From positions 1,054,001-1,118,000 of the forward strand of contig JBHGNT010000016.1 in NCBI GenBank assembly GCA_043228905.1: 64,000 bases of DNA, given 5' to 3'. The DNA is from Azolla caroliniana (taxonomy: Eukaryota > Polypodiophyta). Position numbers and translations under genes: made by a program. The notes under the pieces were generated by a model that saw only the letters and a list, made by a program, of their open reading frames with translations, had not been told where the DNA came from and ran no database searches. This document shows positions 36,226 to 44,529 of this stretch, in pieces. Position 1 is the first letter of the stretch. Every line of letters begins with the position of its first letter.

Positions 36226-36240
36226 AACTCCCCCTTCACT
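36226..36240 (-). promoter_or_regulatory. polypurine tract of the Copia element
   Basis: On the minus strand AGTGAAGGGGGAGTT immediately precedes the 3' LTR. This is the expected position for the primer of plus-strand DNA synthesis. Confidence 0.85.
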
Positions 36241-38194
36241 TCGGCATGGGATGTCTTTCCAGTCCGATCCTCTTCCGGCATGCATCCAGCTTGTCGGGTG
36301 TGAGAACCTTGGTCAGCATATCCAACCCGTTCTCGTCCGTGTGGATCTTCGTCAGCACGAACTCCTTGTCTTCTATCCTTTCCCGGATCCAGTGATATCT
36401 TCGCTGGATGTGCTTCGTCCGGGAGTGATAGGCCGCGTTCTTCGCAAGGTGGATGGCACTCTGACTGTCGCAGTAGAGTCGGTACTCCTCCTGCCGGATA
36501 CCGAGCTCTCTAATGAAGTCCTTCATCCATATTATTTCCTTGCCGGCTTCAACAGCCGCCATGTACTCCGCCTCCGTGGTTGACAACGCAACCGTCTTTT
36601 GCAGCCTCGACTGCCACGAAACAGCTCCCCCTGCATACGTCATCACATACCCTGATGTGGACCGGCTGGTATCTGCATCAGCCGACATATCCGAATCGGT
36701 GAAGCCGTCGAGTTCGGGCTTACCGGAGCCGAATCGGAGGCACACGTTTGCCGTGCCCTTCAGGTATCGGAGTATCCACTTGACCGCGTTCCAGTGCTCT
36801 TTGCCGGGATTGCTCATGTACCGGCTCACCACTCCGACTGCATATCCTATGTCCGGTCTTGTACACACCATTGCGTACATCAAGCTTCCGACGGCAGAGG
36901 CATATGGTACTTTCATCATGTCCTCCTTATCAGCCTTTGTCTTGGGGCTTTGCTTGCTGGACAACTTGCAGTTTGCCGGGAGGGTTGACCCGACCGGTCT
37001 TGCTTCCGACATGTTGAACCGTTGAAGCACCTTTGTCACGTACTTCTCCTGTGACAGCCACAACTGCTTCTTCCTCCGGTCCCGGATGATGTGCATCCCT
37101 AATATTTGCCTCGCCGGACCCAAGTCCTTCATTGAGAAGGTTCGGTGAAGAGCCTTCTTCAGCATCCGTATCTTGACCTGGTCCCGTCCGACGATCAACA
37201 TGTCGTCCACGTACAAGAGGAGTATTAGAAAGTCTCCTCCTTCGAACTTCTTCACAAACACGCAGTGATCGGACTGCGTTTTGTGGTACCCTTCGTCGGT
37301 CATGAAGGAGTCGAACTTCCGGTACCACTGCCGGGGAGCCTGCTTCAGTCCGTAAAGGCTCTTCTTCAACCGGCATACCAGGTGCTCCTTCCCTTTCTTC
37401 TCGAATCCTTCCGGTTGCTGCATGTAGATCTCTTCTTCGAGGTCACCGTGAAGGAATGCCGTCTTCACGTCCATCTGTTCTACCTCGAGGTCCATGCTTG
37501 CCGCTATGCTCAGCACCGTCCGGATGGAGGTCATCTTCACTACCGGGGCAAATATCTCATCGAAGTCGACGCCCTTCTTCTGCTGGAACCCCTTCACCAC
37601 GATTCTGGCTTTGTATCTCGGGGGGTTTCCGGCATCTCCCGGTTTCAGCTTGAACACCCACTTGTTTCGAAGTGCCCGCTTTCCTTTTGGCAACTCCACA
37701 AGTTCATATGTGTGGTTCTCATGTAGGGAATCCATCTCCTCCTGCATGGCACTTAACCACCTGCGGCTATGGGTGTCAAGCTTTGCATCTTCGAAACTCT
37801 CCGGCTCCCCCTCGTCGGTTAGCAGCATGTGCTCTGGTTCCGGAAATCTCCGGGGGGCCCTTCTCTCTCTTAGAGGATATCTCCATTCCGGAGCTTCGGT
37901 AACCGGCTCCTCCGTTTCCTCTTCATCCGAATCCATTTCGGGATCGGGGCCGGTTCCGGTATCAGTTTCATCTTCCTCGGCCGGTTCTGTTTCTTCACCG
38001 TCTTCGGCCGGATCCTCGAGTGCTAACCGGTCCCTTGCCGGTCGGGACTGCTCTTCGTAGAGTTGATTCTCACCGGTCGACTTGGAGCTCTTCATCTTCT
38101 TCTCCGACTCCCAGTCGGCGAGTGTCTTGTCCTCCATGAAGACTCCTGAATATCTTCTTGTCGACCGGGTCCCATACTCGGTAGCCGAACTCAT
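36236..38194 (-). pseudogene. Copia pol, 3' part: reverse transcriptase and RNase H
   Basis: An open frame of 652 codons. The linker after integrase is acidic (EDPAEDGEETEPAEEDETD). The RT domain runs from NKWVFKLKPGDAGNPPRYKA to the catalytic box YVDDM, with FAPVVKMTSIRTVLSIAA and SLYGLKQAPRQWYRK between. RNase H carries QKTVALSTTEAEYMA, DSQSAIHLAKN and TKHIQRRYHWIRE. The frame is open to its natural stop at 36236-36238, but it is one base out of register with the integrase frame upstream, crossing near 38150-38165. It is therefore classed as part of a broken pol. Confidence 0.93.
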
Positions 38195-38543
38195 CGTTGC
38201 CGTAACCGAGGAATATGCATGGCCGGGTCTTTGGATCTAGCTTTCCTCTCCGGTCCTTTGCCACATGCACATATACTAGACACCCGAACACCTTCAGATG
38301 CCGGTAGGACACTTCCTTACCGGTCCACACTCTCTGCGGCGTGTCTCCGTCCAAAGGTACTGAGGGTGATCTGTTTATCACGTATGTCGCCGTCGACATT
38401 GCCTCAGCCCAAAACCCCTTGGGTAATTTCGCATGCGCCAGCATACTCCGGACCCTCTCCATTATGGTCCGGTTCATCCTCTCGGCCAGCCCGTTCAGTT
38501 CCGGCGTCTTCGGCACAGTAAACTCGAGCCGGATTCCCATCGA
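38070..38543 (-). pseudogene. Copia integrase, C-terminal part, 3' of the nested insertion
   Basis: The frame reads MGIRLEFTVPKTPELNGLAE, MNRTIMERVRSMLAHAKLPK and VFGCLVYVHVAKDRRGKLDP, the typical second half of a Copia integrase with its catalytic Glu region. It continues through GYGNDEFGYRVWDP and loses frame near 38150. Removing the nested 3515-bp element plus 4 bp (3519 nt) puts it in phase with the upstream integrase, so the nested insertion itself is simple. Confidence 0.9.
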
Positions 38544-38664
38544 ACGGTGTCGTGACGATTTTCGGCTACGGTGTGAAACCGAGTGAGACGAATAAACCAA
38601 GGATGTGCAACATTGCACATGCACTTAGCAAATAAACCTAGCCTAGTGGCACTTGAGTTCATAC

Positions 38665-38738
38665 AGAGGGGTGCAAGCAAGGATTGAACCTTGCACCTCT
38701 AACATACAAGATAATTGCCTTACCACTAGGACAACTAT
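38665..38738 (-). other. tRNA-like sequence antisense within the LTR (also at 41538-41611)
   Basis: On the minus strand an A-box-like TAGTGGTAAGGC (38717-38728) is followed 26 bp on by a B-box-like GGTTCAATCC (38681-38690). The latter sits in a perfect 5-bp T-arm stem GCAAG/CTTGC. The spacing fits an RNA polymerase III internal promoter and a tRNA fold with a degenerate acceptor stem. It is not a functional tRNA by appearance. It could be a relic of SINE capture. Confidence 0.6.
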
Positions 38739-38809
38739 CATATAGTGTAGATTGTATGTATTTCCTTTTCATATACAAATTATAGACGAAACAACCATAG
38801 AAAACCATG

Positions 38810-38902
38810 TGCACAAAACCATGGTTTTAAACCCATGGTTTGTGCATGACATAAGCAAAACCGTGTGCACAAAACCATGGTTTTAGCCCATGGTTTTGTG
38901 CA
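38810..38902. repeat. two tandem dyad (hairpin) elements in the LTR (also at 41683-41775)
   Basis: The second dyad (38866-38902) has perfect 15-bp arms TGCACAAAACCATGG/CCATGGTTTTGTGCA around a 7-base loop. The first (38810-38846) is the same with one base missing in an arm. They are spaced 56 bp apart and lie 22-115 bp upstream of the TATA box. Confidence 0.9.
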
Positions 38903-38923
38903 TGTCACGAGCATGGAAAGACC

Positions 38924-38930
38924 TATAAAA
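38924..38930 (+). promoter_or_regulatory. LTR TATA box of the gag-only element
   Basis: TATAAAA within GACCTATAAAAGCC, downstream of the dyads and about 300 bp before the gag ATG. The same site is at 41797-41803 in the other LTR. Confidence 0.75.
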
Positions 38931-39194
38931 GCCTCTAGTTGGGCTTGTGTAAGGGGGGCTCAATATGTGATATCACCAACACCATTATCATCAATATAAT
39001 TATATTTGTCTTTATCTTCTTCATTATTTTCTACTTCTCAAGTGTACAATCTTTCTTCTTCTCAAGTGAACAAATTCCGTCTAATCTTACATTGATCGTC
39101 ATCTCTTCGATAATTCCGCGAACATCCTCCCCAGTCCAAGACCCCGGTGGTCGCTCGAGTAGCACACGCACGCGCGAATCTTCGCGACATCATT

Positions 39195-39209
39195 TGGTGA
39201 ACCCGACGT
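39195..39209 (+). promoter_or_regulatory. candidate primer-binding site of the gag-only element
   Basis: TGGTGAACCCGACGT begins six bases after the 5' LTR. A PBS should start with TGG (complement of the tRNA CCA end). I could not match the rest to a specific plant tRNA. Confidence 0.45.
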
Positions 39210-39233
39210 GAAGAGCAGCAGGGGAGGACGAAG

Positions 39234-41459
39234 ATGGATGTCGAATATCTCATGGAGGCAATGTCAAGAAGGATGATGGAGTTTCTGAGAGAAGAGAAAA
39301 GAAGAAATGAAGCCCAACAAGCCGTCGACAAAGTAGTCGAACGAATGAGCTATTTCAATGGTGCCGAAGTCCAAAGTTTCCTAAAAGTCTACAATGCGGA
39401 GATGGATTCAAGAGGTGTGGACAAAGCTATGAGGCTAGAGTACTTTTGTCGGGTGGTGTCTCAACCGATCTTCAAACATGTAACAGAGCTTCTAGAAGCT
39501 CATGATTCGTGGGCGACTTTCGAGAAGGCTCTATTGGAGGAATATGACTATGAGAGACTAAAGGGACAAGATCGACGCAACTTCGACCAATGGGTGACAT
39601 CAGCGAAGACCCACCAAGGCGCGACACAAGCATTCGTAGACTTCGAGCATCATTTTTCTCAATTGTCGGAGCGGGAACAAAGATTGGTGGGGGTCGATAA
39701 GGTCCTTATGTTCGTGAAGTCAATCGATCGAATGGAAAGGATGGCGATCGGCCTCAAACTCGAAGAAGATGATGGTGCAAATGGCCTCATCGAGGATTGG
39801 AGCAAAGTGGAAAGTGTATGCCGACTACACGATAAGGGGCAAGCGAGAATATCGACGACAACAAGACGGCCCATGAGGGATGATCGAAGAGGGACGAGAT
39901 GCAACAACGCACCACCAACAAAAGAAATGAAGCTTAGAAGGGAGACAAAACCGAGGCGAATGGTGATCGAGGAAGAAGAGACCTCCCAACAAATGCGGGT
40001 TAATGAAGTGGCCAATGCAAAGGCTAAGGTTCGGTATGACGGTACCGAGAGAGAAGGTGTGAAACAAGTCACCTTCTTGTCTTACAAAGAAACGACGGCG
40101 AAGGAGGAGGCCGATGACTCGAGGACGGCGAACGCCACTTCGAGGGAGGATAAATGTTTTGGAACACGCATTGTGTACGAAACATCGGGTGATGACGGCG
40201 CAAGCATGAGAAAAGCTTGCATGATCGAGGGAGAAAAAGTGTTTGAGTCTGAAGAGATTGAGGAGGTAGCCATGACAAACGACATCAAGTCGGAGGTGGC
40301 TATGGACGAGTCGACAACGGATAGCCATGTCAAGACTTTCTCCACGATTGTTCCAAAGACTTCGGCGGTTGCGCCCATGTGCCAACGTGAGACCGGAGAG
40401 ACGGAAGGTGGTGACGGGAAGACAAAGGCCCAACACAAGGAGGAAGAAGATCGAGGAAGAAAGGATATCCCCACACCTATTCTAGAGACTTCGGCGATTG
40501 TGCACGTGCGCCAACGTGAGACCGGAGAGACAGAATGTGTGGACAAAAAAGAGGACGACCGGAAGGGCGATGAAGAAGACAAGGTAAATGTAAATGAACG
40601 AAGGGATTCCTTCACACTGGTTCCGGAGACTTCGGCAGTCGAGACCGTGTGTCGACATAAGACCGAAGATAAAGGAGGTGGCGAAGAGGAGACAATATGG
40701 CTCAAGGCGAGCATACACAGAGGGAAGGATATGGCCGACGTGGAGGCCAAGGATGAAGCTGCGGTTGAGTTCGATGGAGAGGTTGCATGCGGGAAGGAAG
40801 GAAGAGTCGAGAACCGGTTGAACCGGAAGACGATCCGGCCGGGATTCCGACCCGAACGAAGGAAGATCCACATGGGAGCCGATCGACCGGGGCCGACCCG
40901 GCCGAAACCTGATTCGGCGAAAATCGATCGGACGATTCCGATCCAAAAGGAGGCCGACCCAGCCAGAATCAATCGGTCGAGCCCGACTCGGGGAAATGTG
41001 AATGAAGACGAAGGCCAACCAAGCCAAGAAGCGATCGGTGGAGACCGATCCGGACAAGGGCAAACCCGGCCTAATCGGAGATCAACACGAACGATCTACA
41101 ATACCCAGTTGAAGACGGTGAGCGTGAGGAGTGGCCAGGAGTCCAATCGAAGGACACGCGCGGTGGACGAAGGAAGAGCGGTCGTATCGACGACATCGTT
41201 CGGTAGATCTACTACAACCGATCGGGGAAGAAGGTGTGAGCGCCGGATATGGTGGATCGGGTGGCTACGGTGGTTCGGTTGGAAAGATTGCGCATACTCG
41301 AAGTGGAAGACGAAGTCGACGAGCGTGCAGAGGAACTCGGTTGATCACCGTTGCCAAAGATCTCACCTCTTCACCTTTCTCGGCACATACCGGAGGATGT
41401 GCGGGTTTGGTGGGGGTGGATGTCGTGACGATTTTCGGCTACGGTGTGAAACCGAGTGA
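39234..41459 (+). CDS. gag-like protein of the nested LTR element, 741 residues
   Basis: The first ATG lies 44 bp after the 5' LTR. The N-terminal ~200 residues resemble a Gypsy-type capsid region: MSYFNGAEVQSFLKVYNAEM, AMRLEYFCRVVSQPIFKHVT, WATFEKALLEEYDYERL, FVDFEHHFSQLSEREQRL. A long charged Glu/Lys/Arg region follows, with three imperfect repeats around (V/L)(P/E)(K/E)TSA(V/I) and C/RQRETGET (about residues 375-480). An Arg/Pro-rich segment then has repeated RPG and DRT/NRSSPTR elements (about 535-620). No CCHC zinc knuckle or DSG protease motif is visible. The ORF runs 13 codons into the right LTR. It is open throughout, so either it is functional or it inserted too recently to decay. 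Function as a capsid protein is inferred from the domain and context. Confidence 0.85.
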   Translation: MDVEYLMEAMSRRMMEFLREEKRRNEAQQAVDKVVERMSYFNGAEVQSFLKVYNAEMDSRGVDKAMRLEYFCRVVSQPIFKHVTELLEAHDSWATFEKALLEEYDYERLKGQDRRNFDQWVTSAKTHQGATQAFVDFEHHFSQLSEREQRLVGVDKVLMFVKSIDRMERMAIGLKLEEDDGANGLIEDWSKVESVCRLHDKGQARISTTTRRPMRDDRRGTRCNNAPPTKEMKLRRETKPRRMVIEEEETSQQMRVNEVANAKAKVRYDGTEREGVKQVTFLSYKETTAKEEADDSRTANATSREDKCFGTRIVYETSGDDGASMRKACMIEGEKVFESEEIEEVAMTNDIKSEVAMDESTTDSHVKTFSTIVPKTSAVAPMCQRETGETEGGDGKTKAQHKEEEDRGRKDIPTPILETSAIVHVRQRETGETECVDKKEDDRKGDEEDKVNVNERRDSFTLVPETSAVETVCRHKTEDKGGGEEETIWLKASIHRGKDMADVEAKDEAAVEFDGEVACGKEGRVENRLNRKTIRPGFRPERRKIHMGADRPGPTRPKPDSAKIDRTIPIQKEADPARINRSSPTRGNVNEDEGQPSQEAIGGDRSGQGQTRPNRRSTRTIYNTQLKTVSVRSGQESNRRTRAVDEGRAVVSTTSFGRSTTTDRGRRCERRIWWIGWLRWFGWKDCAYSKWKTKSTSVQRNSVDHRCQRSHLFTFLGTYRRMCGFGGGGCRDDFRLRCETE
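41409..41420 (+). promoter_or_regulatory. polypurine-like tract of the gag-only element
   Basis: GGTGGGGGTGGA immediately before the 3' LTR, the expected location. It is interrupted by two T residues. Confidence 0.6.
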
Positions 41460-42062
41460 GACGAATAAACCAAGGATGTGCAACATTGCACATGCACTTA
41501 GCAAATAAACCTAGCCTAGTGGCACTTGAGTTCATACAGAGGGGTGCAAGCAAGGATTGAACCTTGCACCTCTAACATACAAGATAATTGCCTTACCACT
41601 AGGACAACTATCATATAGTGTAGATTGTATGTATTTCCTTTTCATATACAAATTATAGACGAAACAACCATAGAAAACCATGTGCACAAAACCATGGTTT
41701 TAAACCCATGGTTTGTGCATGACATAAGCAAAACCGTGTGCACAAAACCATGGTTTTAGCCCATGGTTTTGTGCATGTCACGAGCATGGAAAGACCTATA
41801 AAAGCCTCTAGTTGGGCTTGTGTAAGGGGGGCTCAATATGTGATATCACCAACACCATTATCATCAATATAATTATATTTGTCTTTATCTTCTTCATTAT
41901 TTTCTACTTCTCAAGTGTACAATCTTTCTTCTTCTCAAGTGAACAAATTCCGTCTAATCTTACATTGATCGTCATCTCTTCGATAATTCCGCGAACATCC
42001 TCCCCAGTCCAAGACCCCGGTGGTCGCTCGAGTAGCACACGCACGCGCGAATCTTCGCGACA
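41421..42062 (+). repeat. 3' LTR of the gag-only element
   Basis: 642 bp, same sequence by eye as 38548-39189, including the tRNA-like segment, dyads and TATA box. Its end abuts the second ACGG copy. Confidence 0.97.
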
Positions 42063-42066
42063 ACGG

Positions 42067-43826
42067 CAATACTCCTCAAATTGCCCTCGGTATTCTCCTC
42101 CATTATCCGCTCGTATCGCTTTCAGCTTCTTGCCGGATTCCCTTTCCACTCTCGCGTGGAGTTCTTTGAAGACGCACAATACTTGGTCCTTTGTCTTCAT
42201 CGGTGCCGTCCACAGCTTCCGGCTATGGTCATCTATGAATGTCACGAAGTACTAGGCTCCGCCATGTGACTTCGTTTCTACTTGACACACGTCAGTGTGC
42301 ACCAACTCCAATGGTGCGCTACGTCTCGTCGGTGGCCTTGAGTGGAAGGAGGTTCGGTTCTGCTTACCAGCCAGACAGTCGGTACACTTCCCCAGGTGTA
42401 CGTGCTTTACCGGTATCAGATTGTCTTCGGCAAGCCTCTTCATCCCCTTCTCGCTCATGTGGCACAGTCTCTTGTGCCACAGCTCACCGTCAGTGTCAGC
42501 TGCCACGTTCAGCTCCTCCGGACATAGCCAGGAATTCATCAGGTACAGTGTGTTGATCTTCCGGGCCCGAGCTACTATCAGGCTCCCTTTGCTGAACTTC
42601 ATGACACCGTTCCGGATGCTACCCGTGTAGCCTTCATCGTCTAGCCTCCCGGTCGAAATCAGGTTCAATCGAACCTCCGGAACGTGTCGGACATCCTTCA
42701 ACAGCATCTTGCATCCGGTTGATGTCATCAGCCACACGTCTCCTATGCCGGCAATCCGGCATGTACCTTCATTTCCCATCCGGACACAGCCGTGCTCACT
42801 GGCTGTGTAGGATGAGAAGTATTTCTTCTCGGGGGTCAGATGGAACGACGCTCCGGAATCGACCACCCAGGTCATCTCTTCACCGGCAAGGTTCAGCTCC
42901 CTCTCTTCGGTAATGAGCATTATCTCTTCTTCACTTGCCGCGAGTGCCGTCGTTCCTTTCCGGTCCTGCCCTCGCCGATCCGGACCTCTCCGGTCCGTGG
43001 CTCCCCGGTATGCACCGTTTCGCTCCGGTGACTTCTTCGAATCGGTGTCGTCGGCTCCGTTGTCTTTTCGGTAATGCCGACAATTCTTTCGGAAGTGCCC
43101 CGGCTTCCCACAGTGGAAGCATGTGGGCCTTCCTCTTGACTGCGACCGGGTCCCCGACTTCTCCCGTCTTTGCGGACTCCGGTTCCGTTGTCTTCCCCGA
43201 TCCAATTCGGAAAGCAGCATCTTCGGATCGGAGGCCGGTTCTTTATCTCTCCGACGCGCTTCTTCGTTCAAAATGCTTGTCTTTATCATTTGTAGGGACA
43301 AGTTATCTTCGGTGCAGGAGGTGCTGAGAGTCACCACCAAGTTCTCCCAGCTTTCCGGCAATGTACACATCAGGATGATGGCTTGCATTGCATCTTCCAA
43401 CGGGAACTTGATCGCCGCAAGCTGGTTCACGAAACCCATGAACGTGCTTACGTGTTCCACCATACTCTCGTCGTCCCGGTACTTGAGGTTCACTATCTTC
43501 CTCATCAGGGAGGTCCGGTTCAACGCATTCTTCCTCTCGTAGAGGCCCGACAGCTTCCGCCACATCTCATATGCGTTGGTGTCGTTCGCCACATGTTGTA
43601 GAACGCTCACGTCGACGTATTGCCGAATGGTTGCAACGGCTTTCCGGTTCAGAAGCCTCCATTCCGTCTCAAGTACCCCCTTGGGTATTTCCGACCTGTC
43701 GATCGGTTCATACAGGTCCCGAACAATGAGCAGATCCTCCATCTTTATCTTCCAGTCGGCGTAGTTCTGCGCATTCAGCACCATCATCCCCGGCTGCCCG
43801 CTGCTGCCGCCTTCCATTTTCTGCAC
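42067..43826 (-). pseudogene. Copia gag, protease and N-terminal integrase
   Basis: The frame starts at MQKMEGGSSGQPGMM, eight bases after the primer-binding site. It holds the gag domain (LNAQNYADWKIKMEDLLIVR), the CCHC zinc knuckle CFHCGKPGHFRKNC, the protease DSGA motif (WVVDSGASFHLTPEK) and the GAG-pre-integrase finger (LWHKRLCHMSEKGM ... CTDCLAGKQ). The integrase start (LELVHTDVCQVETKSHGG) follows. A TAG at 42252-42254 interrupts the frame. The same frame then continues with FVTFIDDHSRKLW and RADNGGEYRGQFEEYC up to the nested element at 42063. Confidence 0.93.
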
Positions 43827-43833
43827 TGCCGTC

Positions 43834-43845
43834 GCTCTGATACCA
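43834..43845 (-). promoter_or_regulatory. primer-binding site of the Copia element
   Basis: The minus strand reads TGGTATCAGAGC, complementary to the 3' end of initiator Met-tRNA, three bases inside the 5' LTR. It is the standard Copia primer site. Confidence 0.95.
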
Positions 43846-43848
43846 CTT

Positions 43849-44524
43849 TGTTAGGAATTGACGCTTTCAAACCTTCACCTCTCGGCCACAACCGAGGAAA
43901 CACGGATCAATGCAGCAGTAAATCGAAAAACACAGAGAGAGAGACTCGAATGCACAGGGTTTAGCGTGAAAACCCTAGACGAGAAAAACCACGGGAGTGA
44001 AAAATACTCCAACTATCACTATACGCAGGGAATGTACAATGGCGAGCTGCAAGGCGACGACCTTGAGCTCGCTGTCCTCGCCACAGACGGCGGTATTACA
44101 CAGAGGCGTCTACCTCTTCCTTTATCTCTCTCTCTCTCGCTCTCTCTCTCGGCTGCTCTCACTTCGCTCCCTCTAAGTGGAAAACAGAAAAATGAGCAGC
44201 AACATACAGCAGTTTGCCCTAAGTCATATTTATACACATATGACTTTCGGGCTATTTACAAATATAGCCTCAAGGGCCCTTGGCAAACATATTCACACAT
44301 ATGTCCCCGCATCTGGATCTCTCTCCGGGTACATTCGTCATCCGGCTCCGTAACCGGGGTCTTCATCATCCGGCTCCGTAGCCGGGTCTTTATCCGGCTT
44401 CATGCCGGGTACTCTTCATCCGGCTTCATGCCGGGTACTCTTCATCCTCTGGTTCCGTAACCGTAACCGGGCTTGCCGTCATTCATTTCCGGACATCCCA
44501 TCCGGAGGGACCGAAATCCCAACA
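43849..44524 (-). repeat. 5' LTR of the Copia element
   Basis: 676 bp; promoter-bearing LTR for minus-strand transcription. It has a TATA-like TATAAATAT on the minus strand at 44226-44234, downstream of the U3 repeat array (about 44337-44444). One substitution relative to the other LTR was seen. Confidence 0.97.
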
Positions 44525-44529
44525 CTATA

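Larger units (their letters stand above)
38548..39189 (+). repeat. 5' LTR of the gag-only element
   Basis: 642 bp, ends TGTCG/CGACA. In order it contains an antisense tRNA-like sequence (38665-38738), two tandem dyads (38810-38846 and 38866-38902) and a TATA box (38924-38930). The following CT/TTC-rich U5 ends just before the gag leader. Confidence 0.97.
38548..42062 (+). mobile_element. gag-only LTR retrotransposon (TR-GAG-like) nested in the Copia integrase
   Basis: Two 642-bp LTRs (38548-39189, 41421-42062) begin TGTCG and end CGACA. I found no difference between them by eye. The flanking duplication is ACGG (38544-38547, 42063-42066). The internal region is only 2231 bp and holds one long gag-like ORF. 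I see no protease, RT, RNase H or integrase motif in any frame, so mobility would depend on enzymes supplied by another element. Size (3.5 kb) and content fit the published plant class of terminal-repeat retrotransposons with GAG domain (TR-GAG). A candidate primer-binding site begins TGGTGAACCCGACG at 39195, two or so bases inside the usual spacing, and a purine tract GGTGGGGGTGGA precedes the right LTR. Confidence 0.93.
35550..44524 (-). mobile_element. Ty1/Copia LTR retrotransposon with a nested LTR element
   Basis: Two 676-bp LTRs (35550-36225 and 43849-44524) start TGTTAGG and end CCCAACA. They are flanked by CTATA on both sides (35545-35549, 44525-44529). The element runs on the minus strand: the right LTR is the 5' LTR, followed by a primer-binding site for initiator Met-tRNA (43834-43845), gag, protease, integrase, reverse transcriptase, RNase H and a polypurine tract (36226-36240). 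The order protease-integrase-RT is diagnostic of Copia. Without the nested element and its duplicated site it is about 5456 bp, normal for the family. By eye the LTRs differ at one position (36077 T, 44376 C), so insertion was recent. Coding is nonetheless broken by a TAG at 42252-42254, a frameshift near 38150 and the nested insertion. Confidence 0.97.

Noticed and set aside
36251-38586. Plus-strand open frames of 100-190 codons across the Copia element
   Set aside because: Antisense shadows of the RT/RNase H and integrase frames on the minus strand.
38939-39211. LTR open frame beginning MGLCKGGSICDITNT, present in both LTRs
   Set aside because: Lies in U5, is hydrophobic by T-richness and has no supporting context; treated as non-coding.
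39659-41063. Minus-strand open frames of 137-296 codons opposite the gag-like ORF
   Set aside because: Ser/Phe-rich reverse complements of the charged gag repeats; no motif recognised.
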